Source: Microthrixaceae bacterium
GTDB taxonomy: Bacteria; Actinomycetota; Acidimicrobiia; Acidimicrobiales; Acidimicrobilacustridaceae
DNA length: 8,562 bases
Assembly (NCBI GenBank): GCA_023264915.1
Contig: JAHFUU010000073.1
Coordinates: 1-8,562, forward strand
Direction: 5' to 3'
Position 1 is the stretch's first letter. Every line of letters starts with the position of its first letter. Of this stretch, positions 1 to 5,946 are shown in pieces. The notes beneath the pieces were generated by a model that was given only the letters and a program-made list of their open reading frames with translations, was not told where the DNA came from and made no database searches. The position numbers were made by a program, and so were the translations under genes.

Positions 1-473
1 AGCACGAGCGTTCCGCCGGCGGGTTCGACCGTCTCACCGTGCAACTGGAAGACCGCGAGGGTCGAGCTTAGACCCGCCAGCAACGGATCGGCCACGCCCG
101 GACCGGTAAACTCTATCTCGTACCGGTGACCGCCAGGGTCGAAGAACCCGACCTCGGGAGTGGGGTTGGGCACCACAGAACCACCGGCCGCCTTGGCGAG
201 CACCTGCATCCCCAGACAGATGCCAAGGTATGGCACCTCGGTGTCGAGGGCCGACCTCACGAGCTCGATCTCGCCTCGCATCACCTCGGTTGGATCGTTG
301 GCGCTCGCGGGGCCACCCAGCACCACCATCGCTGCGAACTCCTCGACCTCAGGGAGCTGCTCGCCGGGTTCGACCAACCGCACCGCCACATCACGCGCGG
401 CAGCCACCTCCGCGAAGGCCCCCATGCCCTCGCGCTCGATGTTCTTCACGACAAGCAGTTCTGGCCTGTTCAC
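1..473 (-). CDS. Class I glutamine amidotransferase, C-terminus cut by window edge
   Basis: Reading the minus strand from the GTG at 473 gives 157 codons that run off the left edge. The protein shows the class I glutamine amidotransferase fold: an oxyanion glycine pair in VVLGGPASAND (about residues 50-60), the nucleophile elbow PYLGICLGMQ with catalytic Cys86, and VFQLHGETVE (141-150), which is typical of the short GuaA-like stand-alone enzymes. The family hydrolyses glutamine to release ammonia, or acts as a hydrolase on related gamma-glutamyl amides. The catalytic His-Glu pair (usually HPE) would lie past position 1 and cannot be checked. The GTG start is chosen because GAGG (minus strand, 479-482) lies 5 nt upstream. 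The frame stays open further upstream into the amidase end, so a slightly longer protein is possible. It lies 59 nt downstream of the amidase on the same strand and is probably co-transcribed with it. The substrate is not known. Confidence 0.9.
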   Translation of the reverse strand, partial: MNRPELLVVKNIEREGMGAFAEVAAARDVAVRLVEPGEQLPEVEEFAAMVVLGGPASANDPTEVMRGEIELVRSALDTEVPYLGICLGMQVLAKAAGGSVVPNPTPEVGFFDPGGHRYEIEFTGPGVADPLLAGLSSTLAVFQLHGETVEPAGGTLV

Positions 474-532
474 GCGATCCTCTTCGAAGCAGTCTGTCGA
501 GGCCGACAACGCTACCCGCGTCGGTTCAAGCG

Positions 533-2005
533 TCAGGACGAGCTGCCGCCTCCACGAGAACCCTTCCGTTGAGCCTGCACACTCCCGGGTCCTGGGGCAA
601 CGGGGGGTTTGAGATCGTGCCAGGGGCGCGCCCGTTCGAAGCTCATCGCAGCGCGGAGCACACCGATGTCGTCCCAAGGCCGCCCCACGATCGAAAGGCC
701 GACGGGCAGGCCGTCATCGCCGAGCCCGCACGGAACCGAGATCACCGGGCAGGGAGCGGCGAGGTTGAACGGATAGGTCATCAGCCAGCCCAAGATCCGG
801 TCACGAAGTGGGAGCCCCTCGAGCTGTGGTGGATGATCCCGGTCACCGGGGAACGCTGTGCACCCGAGGGTCGGCAGCACGAGCAGGTCGAAGTCCGCGA
901 ACCAGTCGATCAGCTGGCTCCACATCAGCTGGCGTTCGGCATCTGCTCTGTGAAGGTCCGCGGCGCCGAGCGCTGCACCCCCTGACATGAGCTCCAGAAG
1001 GTCGTCGTCGACCTGACCCGCGGCCAGCTCTGGGGGGATGAGCGGCGCGAAGCGGCCGTAGAAGTCCTGCCAGAGAACCCACATCGTCTCGATGAGGTCA
1101 CCACAGGGAGGTGCGGACGGCTCGACGGAGCAGCCGAGGTCCTCGACGAACGCGGCCACAGCCTCGTTGGCCCGATTCGCGACGTCAGGTTGCACGCTGA
1201 AGCCCGGGAGGCTCCTGGTGAAGGCCACTCGCAGGCCCCGGACATCTCGGGCCAGATCGATGCGAGGATCGATGCCACATCCGGGGATGGATCGCGGGTC
1301 CGATGCATGCGCGCCCTCGACGACCGAGAACATCAGCGCCGCGTCGGCGACCGAGCGCGCCAGGGGGCCGTGATGAACGAGGGTCTGGGCGAAGCCGAGC
1401 TCCGCGGGCACACGGCCGAAGGACGGCTTGTACCCGACGACCCCGCACAACGAGGCAGGTATGCGAATCGACCCTGCCCCATCTGAGCCGTCGGCGACGG
1501 GGCACAACCCCGCGGCCACAGCCGCTGCTGATCCCCCGCTCGATCCGCCCGGTGTGAAACCGTGCCGCCACGGGTTCTGCGTCGCCCCGAACGCATGACA
1601 GCGGCAGGCGCCCATGTACCCGAGCTCTGGGGAGTTGGTCTTGCCGAGATACAGGCCGCCAGCGGCCAGCATGCGTTCAGCCACGACCGAGGACTTCGAG
1701 GCGATGTTGCCCATCAGCAGGGGCACGCCGTAGCTCGTAGGTGCACCCGCCACATCATCGAGGTCCTTGATCCCAAAAGGCACACCCAACAGGGGGCCAG
1801 ATGCCTCAGCTCGTGCGACTCTGTCAGCCAAGCTCCGCGCTGCGGCCAGCACCGCGTCCTGGTCGACGTGGACCATCGCCCCGAGTCGAGGGTTCACTGC
1901 ATCGATCCGGTCGAGGTGCGCTTGTACGACCTCGACCGGCGACAGGCTGCGAGCCGTCACCTCTGCGGCCATCTCGGTCGCCGTCATCTGGCAGATCTCT
2001 GTCAC
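533..2005 (-). CDS. Amidase signature (AS) family amidase
   Basis: This is a 490-residue enzyme of the amidase signature family, of normal length. These enzymes hydrolyse carboxamides to acid and ammonia with a Ser-cisSer-Lys triad. Counted from the chosen start the triad is Lys80 (in [11 protein letters not shown]), Ser155 (in [11 protein letters not shown]) and Ser179 (in [13 protein letters not shown]). The 75 and 24 residue spacings match those known for fatty acid amide hydrolase (142/217/241). No signal peptide is visible, so it is probably cytoplasmic. The C-terminal 20-25 residues are low-complexity (Gly/Ser/Arg). A GTG at 2032 would give 499 residues, but the GTG at 2005 has a strong GGGAGG 5 nt upstream and is preferred. 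It leads a probable operon with the glutamine amidotransferase at 1-473. Family members range from Glu-tRNA amidotransferase subunit A to aryl, nitrile-pathway and peptide amidases. Nothing here fixes the substrate, and the absence of gatB/gatC next to it argues against GatA. Confidence 0.95.
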   Translation of the reverse strand: MTEICQMTATEMAAEVTARSLSPVEVVQAHLDRIDAVNPRLGAMVHVDQDAVLAAARSLADRVARAEASGPLLGVPFGIKDLDDVAGAPTSYGVPLLMGNIASKSSVVAERMLAAGGLYLGKTNSPELGYMGACRCHAFGATQNPWRHGFTPGGSSGGSAAAVAAGLCPVADGSDGAGSIRIPASLCGVVGYKPSFGRVPAELGFAQTLVHHGPLARSVADAALMFSVVEGAHASDPRSIPGCGIDPRIDLARDVRGLRVAFTRSLPGFSVQPDVANRANEAVAAFVEDLGCSVEPSAPPCGDLIETMWVLWQDFYGRFAPLIPPELAAGQVDDDLLELMSGGAALGAADLHRADAERQLMWSQLIDWFADFDLLVLPTLGCTAFPGDRDHPPQLEGLPLRDRILGWLMTYPFNLAAPCPVISVPCGLGDDGLPVGLSIVGRPWDDIGVLRAAMSFERARPWHDLKPPVAPGPGSVQAQRKGSRGGGSSS

Positions 2006-2010
2006 GGATG

Positions 2011-2016
2011 CCTCCC
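2011..2016 (-). promoter_or_regulatory. Ribosome binding site deciding the amidase start
   Basis: The minus strand reads GGGAGG followed by CATCC and then GTG at 2005. This near-perfect Shine-Dalgarno with 5-nt spacing lies inside the longer frame that begins at 2032. It is the reason for choosing the shorter 490-residue amidase. Confidence 0.75.
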
Positions 2017-2066
2017 GGGATCCACGCGACACAGCGGCAGCCGAGCCGGTTCGTGGTGCGATCGGC

Positions 2067-2080
2067 CCGACAGGTGTCGG
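2067..2080. promoter_or_regulatory. Candidate operator: 14-nt dyad upstream of amidase
   Basis: CCGACAGGTGTCGG has perfect 6-nt arms (CCGACA/TGTCGG) around a central GG. It lies 61 nt upstream of the preferred amidase start, where a regulator of that promoter would bind. One arm overlaps a copy of the near-repeat GCTGARCCGAC (minus strand, 2076-2086), whose second copy is at 2106-2116. The binding protein is unknown, and a chance palindrome in GC-rich DNA remains possible. Confidence 0.35.
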
Positions 2081-2215
2081 CTCAGCTTCGGTGGTGACGC
2101 ACAGCGTCGGTTCAGCCCTGCCATTCTCGTCTGATTCTCGGGCAACTCGACAACCGCCGATGTCTCACAGGACGGTTGTGCGCAAGGACAGACGCGCGCC
2201 GTCGGGGAGAGGAAG

Positions 2216-2251
2216 ACGTTCCGGGCATCGAGAGGTGATTTCCGGCAACGT
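2216..2251. repeat. Inverted repeat in the divergent intergenic region
   Basis: ACGTTCCGG at 2216-2224 pairs with CCGGCAACGT at 2242-2251: nine base pairs with one unpaired C, enclosing a 17-nt loop. There is no T-run on either side, so it is not a normal intrinsic terminator. It could be an operator or a leader hairpin, or it may be incidental. Confidence 0.3.
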
Positions 2252-2486
2252 TCGAGACACGACCCGACCCGCGCACGCCTACCAGAGGGTTTCCACCCCG
2301 GTCTCACCCGCATCGGTGAACCCGCATCACTCCAACAGCCGTGAGCCCGCGCCCCGTAGGTGCGTGACCGTCGAGCTGGTCTCGCCTCGCGCGGCCCACT
2401 CCAAGCAACCGTGAGCCCGGGGCACAACAGCTCGACGAGGGGCACGAGTATGGTTGGGAGCGTCCGGCAACTGGATGCTTTCGCCC

Positions 2487-2855
2487 ATGGAGATCTTCCG
2501 CGAGTTCACCTTCGAGGCTGCACACCGCCTTCCCAACGTGCCCCAGACTCACAAGTGTGCTCGCCTGCACGGTCACTCGTTCCAGGTGAGTGTCTCCGTC
2601 GAGGGATCCGTGGGAGCCGAGACAGGGTGGGTAGCCGACTTCGACGAGATCGACACGGCCTTCGCTCCCATCCATGCGAAGCTCGACCACCAGTACCTCA
2701 ACGAGGTGGACGGCCTCCAGAACCCGACGAGCGAGGTGCTGGCTCGATGGATATGGGACCGGCTGCATCCGTCCCTTCCACAGCTCTACGCGGTCGCCGT
2801 GCGCGAGACGTGCCGCTCAGGAGCTGTGCTGCGACGCAACGACGGTCACAGCTGA
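2487..2855 (+). CDS. queD: 6-carboxy-5,6,7,8-tetrahydropterin synthase (QueD)
   Basis: This 122-residue protein belongs to the PTPS/QueD family. QueD converts 7,8-dihydroneopterin triphosphate to 6-carboxytetrahydropterin, the second step towards preQ0 and queuosine. The sequence closely follows E. coli QueD from my knowledge of that protein: FTFEAAHRLPNVP, HKCARLHGHSF, GWVADFDEI, LDHQYLN, NPTSEVLARWIWD and RETC. Zinc ligands are His13, His28 and His30. Catalytic residues are Cys24, Asp67/His68 and Glu107. The Cys in HKC and the RETC end favour QueD over eukaryotic-type PTPS. The ATG at 2487 is chosen because it gives MEIFREFTFEAAH, matching the family N-terminus. In-frame starts at 2454 (TTG) and 2475 (ATG) would add 11 or 4 residues, and no strong ribosome binding site separates them. 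No queC, queE, queF or folE is adjacent, so the pathway partners must be elsewhere. Confidence 0.95.
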   Translation: MEIFREFTFEAAHRLPNVPQTHKCARLHGHSFQVSVSVEGSVGAETGWVADFDEIDTAFAPIHAKLDHQYLNEVDGLQNPTSEVLARWIWDRLHPSLPQLYAVAVRETCRSGAVLRRNDGHS

Positions 2856-2858
2856 CCA

Positions 2859-2872
2859 AGCGGGCTCCCGCT
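2859..2872 (+). terminator. Possible hairpin terminator after queD
   Basis: AGCGGGCTCCCGCT is a perfect 6-2-6 dyad starting 3 nt after the queD stop; as RNA it would fold to a 5-bp stem with a 4-nt loop. There is no U-tract after it, so only a U-less terminator or an mRNA 3' end hairpin is plausible. Confidence 0.3.
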
Positions 2873-2965
2873 GGGATCGTTCGCGCCTCGACGAGATCCC
2901 CTGCCTGGTCCCGCGCCGTCGCGGCCAGCGGTGTTGAGTGCCCCCGACGGCGAAGCCCTCGAAGG

Positions 2966-2987
2966 CCCGGCGGTGCGACCGCCAGGG
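2966..2987 (+). other. Strong GC stem-loop between queD and the esterase
   Basis: GGCGGT (2969-2974) and ACCGCC (2978-2983) pair perfectly around a GCG loop, and CCC (2966-2968) with GGG (2985-2987) extends the stem to nine pairs past a bulged A2984. It lies about 110 nt after the queD stop and 70 nt before the esterase start. It could end queD transcription or sit in the esterase leader. No T-run follows. The rest of the 2856-3057 gap shows no gene. A weak -10-like TAACCT at 3026-3031 is followed by the ribosome binding region GGCGGAAGAG just before 3058, but I see no good -35. Confidence 0.35.
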
Positions 2988-3057
2988 AGCCCGGGGCGCG
3001 CTCTGGTGTTTCGGGAGACTTGGGTTAACCTTCGATGAGGCGAGACAGGCGGAAGAG

Positions 3058-5103
3058 ATGACAGATCATCAGGCCACCGCAACCCTGACCAAGGTCCTCA
3101 TGGCGGCATCGTTGGTCCTAGCGACGATCGGGAGCTCTGGACCAGCGGACGCGTCCGGCCCAGCCAGTCCCACGACCGCTACGCCTGAGCGCTACCGCGA
3201 CGCGGTCTTCAGCGACGTCAAGGTCACCAAGGGCATCGTCTACACGCGCCAGCTCGACATCAACCTCCAATGGATCGACCTGAAGTTCGACCTGTACGAG
3301 CCAGCAGGAGACACCGAACGCGAACGGCCGTTCATCATCTGGTCCCACGGCGGCTGGTTCGCGTTCGGTGACCGGGGCAACGGTGACGTCGACATCGCGC
3401 TCAAGTGGGCCCAGCGAGGTTTCGTGGTGGCGTCCATCGACTATCGACTCGACCCTGGCAACGGCTGGGCCAGCTTCAAGACCCTGGACCAGGCCATGGC
3501 CGACCAGCGCTTCATGAGCTCCGTGCTCGCGGGGATGTCAGACATCGGCTCTGGGATCGACTACTTCCGCAAGAACGCGTCCCGCTACCTGCTGAACCCG
3601 AACGCCATCTTCACCGCAGGCTTCTCCGCTGGCGCCGTCGGATCACTGGTGCAGGCCTACATCCCCTTCAACAACAACCATCCCTTCAAGTCCCAAGGCG
3701 TGATCTCCCTCGGCGGGATGGCCCTCCCGGACATGGTCGATCCGGCTGAGCCACCCGCGCTGATGTTCCACGGCACCAAGGACGCGACCGTGCCCATCTC
3801 CTATGCCAAGTCCTTCTGCGACGGGGCCAACGCTCGGGGGGGTGACTGCACCCTCGTCGCCTACTCGGGCGCTGGGCACGACCTCTCGTCCAAGAACGAG
3901 CTGACCGCGGAGACATCGAGCAACTGGCTCTTCGACAAGGTGCTCGCCGGGCTCGGCTACACGACCGAGGCCTACCCGCTGGAGGGAACCACCTACCATT
4001 CCCTGTCTCCGGCTCGCATCCTAGACACTCGCACGGGCACCGGATCGCCCAGCTCGAAGATCGGCCCTGGCGAGGTGAGGGAGATCCAGATCGGCGGAGT
4101 CGCCGGCGTGCCAGCCGAGGGTGCCCAAGCCGTGATGGTGAACGTGACGGTCACCGGCGGCACCGATGACTCCCACCTGAGCGTCTGGCCATCGGGCCAG
4201 CCGTTGCCCGACACATCCAACATCAACTTCGCGGCGGGACAGACCAGGGCCAACTCGGTGATGTCCAAGGTCGGCGCGGATGGCAAGCTCGCCATCCGCA
4301 ACCATGCCGGCTGGGTCGACGTGATCGCGGATGTGAGTGGGTGGCACGGGCCCGATCCCGCGGGTGAGCGGTTCCGAGCCCTGGTGCCGAGCCGCGTGCT
4401 CGACACCCGCAGTGGCCTCGGCGCTCCCGCGGCCAAGGTCGAGGCGGGCGGTCTCGTCGATCTGGCGGTGACCGGTGTCGGAGGCGTGCCGTCGACGGGG
4501 GTGGACTCGGTCATGCTCAACTTGACCGTTGCCGACCCGACTGCGGCCTCACACGTGACCGCATGGCCCGCAGATGAAGGTCTCCCCGAGACCTCCAGCG
4601 TCAACTTCGGAAGCGGTGACGTCATGGCCAACCTGGTCGTGGTCAAGGTCGGCGCCAACGGCTTGGTCTCGCTGCGCAACCAGGACGGCTCTGTCAACCT
4701 CGTCGCCGACGTCGCTGGCTGGTACGGGCATGACCCCGCGGGCGGCGCGGGGTACTTCCCCGTCGATCCCCAACGGATCCTGGACACGAGAGCCGGCACC
4801 TCTGGCTCGGTGAACGCCGGTGCTCCACTCGTGATGAACCCCACGGGCACAGCCGGAGTCCCCCAGTTCGGTGTTCGTGCAGTCGCCCTCAACCTCACGG
4901 CGATAAATCCGTCCGCTTGGACCCACCTCACCGCTTGGCCAGCGGGGCAGCCTCAGCCGGTTGCATCCAACGTGAACGCGCGCGCCGGGCAGAACGCTGC
5001 GAACCTCGTCGTGGTTCCCGTCGGAGATGACGGCACGATCGCGATCGCCAACAACTCGGGCACGGTCGACCTAGCCGTCGACGTTGCCGGGTGGTATGGC
5101 TGA
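3058..5103 (+). CDS. Secreted alpha/beta-hydrolase (esterase/lipase type) with three C-terminal LDTR repeats
   Basis: A 681-residue exported protein. Residues 1-32 form a Sec-type signal peptide: Lys12, a hydrophobic stretch around VLMAASLVLATIG, and an ADA cleavage site after Ala32. Residues about 50-300 are an alpha/beta-hydrolase: oxyanion motif SHGGW (96-100), nucleophile elbow GFSAG with Ser190, probable acid Asp242 in HGTKDATVP, and His274 in GAGHDLS. This layout suits a carboxylesterase or a feruloyl/acetyl-esterase-like enzyme; the substrate cannot be told. Cys254 and Cys264 could form a disulfide in the exported protein. Residues 317-681 are three related repeats ending flush with the C-terminus. 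There is no LPXTG signal or C-terminal membrane anchor. The ATG at 3058 is preferred because it places the signal peptide at the N-terminus; the frame is open upstream to a GTG at 2938, which would bury it behind 40 residues. The stop overlaps the start of the DUF1275 gene by 8 nt. Confidence 0.9.
   Translation: MTDHQATATLTKVLMAASLVLATIGSSGPADASGPASPTTATPERYRDAVFSDVKVTKGIVYTRQLDINLQWIDLKFDLYEPAGDTERERPFIIWSHGGWFAFGDRGNGDVDIALKWAQRGFVVASIDYRLDPGNGWASFKTLDQAMADQRFMSSVLAGMSDIGSGIDYFRKNASRYLLNPNAIFTAGFSAGAVGSLVQAYIPFNNNHPFKSQGVISLGGMALPDMVDPAEPPALMFHGTKDATVPISYAKSFCDGANARGGDCTLVAYSGAGHDLSSKNELTAETSSNWLFDKVLAGLGYTTEAYPLEGTTYHSLSPARILDTRTGTGSPSSKIGPGEVREIQIGGVAGVPAEGAQAVMVNVTVTGGTDDSHLSVWPSGQPLPDTSNINFAAGQTRANSVMSKVGADGKLAIRNHAGWVDVIADVSGWHGPDPAGERFRALVPSRVLDTRSGLGAPAAKVEAGGLVDLAVTGVGGVPSTGVDSVMLNLTVADPTAASHVTAWPADEGLPETSSVNFGSGDVMANLVVVKVGANGLVSLRNQDGSVNLVADVAGWYGHDPAGGAGYFPVDPQRILDTRAGTSGSVNAGAPLVMNPTGTAGVPQFGVRAVALNLTAINPSAWTHLTAWPAGQPQPVASNVNARAGQNAANLVVVPVGDDGTIAIANNSGTVDLAVDVAGWYG
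4006..5100 (+). repeat. Three protein-level repeats at the C-terminus of the esterase
   Basis: Units at about 4006-4350, 4384-4728 and 4762-5100 (residues 317-431, 443-557 and 569-681) share one pattern. Each begins with SPARILDTR / PSRVLDTR / PQRILDTR, then has a G-V-P turn (GVAGVP, GVGGVP, GTAGVP), a strand with VN/LN-LT, a segment H-L/V-(S/T)-x-WP, then SN-(I/V)-N or SVNF, an (A/S)N-(L/S)-V stretch, and closes with DV(A/S)GW(H/Y)G. The LDTR motifs are 126 and 127 residues apart. The alternating hydrophobic pattern suggests beta-rich domains. The type recurs in secreted actinobacterial proteins as I remember it, with no assigned function; adhesion or carbohydrate binding is a guess. The copies differ clearly at DNA level, so the duplication is old. 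Confidence 0.85.
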
Positions 5104-5887
5104 ACCACTGGGCTCAAGCCCAGGGGACACCGGTCTGCCCGCCGATCAAGGTCCGCGTGCGACCGACGAGCCAGAGCACTCGTCTCCCGCCGAGTCGGAC
5201 CTTCATCCGGTGGGGCCACTGACGCTGACTGCAATGCTCTCTGCGGCATCGGGATTCGTGGATGCCCACGTGTTCTCGAACCTCACACAGGTCTTTGTCG
5301 CGAACATGAGTGGCAACGTCGTGTTGTTCGGCATGGCGACTGGTCGCCGCGATTGGTCAGGCGCCGGCGGGCCTGGCGTGGCAATCGTCGCGTTCACCGT
5401 CGGCGTTGCGCTGGGAACGCACTTCTACAGCCGGTCGGTCCGCGAATCGGGGAAGGCGCGTCCCGAGCTTGTCGTGTCTGCCGAGATCGTGATCCTCTCC
5501 GGCATGGCCGCGATCCTCGCCTTGGCACCCGAAGGAAGCGGACGCGTCTACGGCACTGTCGTCGTTGGACGCTTGGCGATGGGTCTTCAGACCTGTGCGA
5601 TAAGATGGGTGGGCGAGAGTGCCGTGTCCACCACCTATGAGTCCGGGGTGATCGCCCGTCTGGGTGAGGCGGGTGCGCTGACGGCGGAGCGCAACGGGCT
5701 GGCCGGCGAACGGGCCTGCAGGGTCAGGTCCATGGTCGTTCTCGGGTCGGTGGTCGTGGCGTACGCGGGAGGTGCTGCCGCCGGGTCAGCGTTCGGTGCG
5801 CCGACCATCGTGCTCGTGATCCCGGTCGGGGCTCTGGTCGTTGTGGCTGCCGCCCTGGCTCACGATGCCAGGCATGCACAGAGGTGA
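5096..5887 (+). CDS. DUF1275 (YoaK-like) family integral membrane protein
   Basis: A 263-residue membrane protein. After a hydrophilic, Pro/Glu/Ser-rich N-terminal region of about 40 residues come hydrophobic segments at roughly 42-60, 62-82, 93-110, 127-145, 151-168, 212-232 and 235-256. The motif SGFVDAHVFSNLTQVFVANMSGN (split: SGFVDA at 52-57, VFVANMSGN at 66-74) and the later VSTTYESGVIARLGE (177-191) are hallmarks of the DUF1275 family. That family has no established biochemical role and is usually described as a possible transporter. The ATG at 5096 sits inside the end of the esterase gene (overlap of 8 nt, TATGGCTGA), pointing to translational coupling; a TTG at 5084 would add four residues. 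The gene ends 59 nt before the convergent sulfatase stop. The family assignment is fairly firm, the function unknown. Confidence 0.85.
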   Translation: MAEPLGSSPGDTGLPADQGPRATDEPEHSSPAESDLHPVGPLTLTAMLSAASGFVDAHVFSNLTQVFVANMSGNVVLFGMATGRRDWSGAGGPGVAIVAFTVGVALGTHFYSRSVRESGKARPELVVSAEIVILSGMAAILALAPEGSGRVYGTVVVGRLAMGLQTCAIRWVGESAVSTTYESGVIARLGEAGALTAERNGLAGERACRVRSMVVLGSVVVAYAGGAAAGSAFGAPTIVLVIPVGALVVVAAALAHDARHAQR

Positions 5888-5946
5888 CCGACTCGTTGGC
5901 GCTCGGGCGTTCTGCGCAACCCCGGCCGCCCGGCTCTGCGGGTGGT
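5888..5946. other. Short gap between convergent genes
   Basis: These 59 bases separate the DUF1275 stop (plus) from the sulfatase stop (minus). CGGGCG at 5904-5909 and CGCCCG at 5927-5932 are perfect complements around a 17-nt loop, and could act as a weak bidirectional terminator. No T-run is present on either strand. Confidence 0.3.

Larger units (their letters stand above)
2006..2486. other. Divergent intergenic region between amidase and queD
   Basis: No convincing gene is seen in these about 480 bases; open frames crossing it translate to Arg/Pro/Ser-rich sequence with no recognisable domain. It must hold the promoters of the amidase (minus) and of queD (plus), but no clear -35/-10 pair stands out on either side. 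Visible structure: a 6-2-6 dyad at 2067-2080; an 11-nt direct repeat with one mismatch (GTCGGCTCAGC at 2076-2086, GTCGGTTCAGC at 2106-2116, 30 bp apart); an inverted repeat with a 17-nt loop at 2216-2251; and an imperfect direct repeat of about 20 nt ending in CCGTGAGCCCG at 2331-2349 and 2400-2419. No preQ1-type riboswitch is recognised before queD. Confidence 0.6.

Noticed and set aside
1767..2414. Plus-strand frame of 215 codons reaching into the amidase-queD gap
   Set aside because: The first part is antisense to the amidase N-terminus and the rest is Arg/Ser/Pro-rich without domain, ribosome binding site or coding-like composition.
2002..2445. Minus-strand frame of 147 codons in the intergenic region
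   Set aside because: Arg/Ser/Pro-rich translation with no motif, overlapping the amidase start region; typical of a chance frame in GC-rich DNA.
2400..2486. Possible preQ1 riboswitch before queD
   Set aside because: The leader is GC-rich and lacks the short hairpin plus A-rich tail of preQ1-I or any larger recognisable pseudoknot; nothing supports an aptamer.
3993..4931. Minus-strand frame of 312 codons
   Set aside because: It is antisense to the three esterase repeats; its Thr/Pro/Ser-rich repeating pattern mirrors those repeats and has no domain of its own.
4006..5100. Tandem DNA repeats or recent duplication in the esterase
   Set aside because: The three units are similar only at protein motifs; at DNA level they have diverged strongly, so this is not a recent tandem array.
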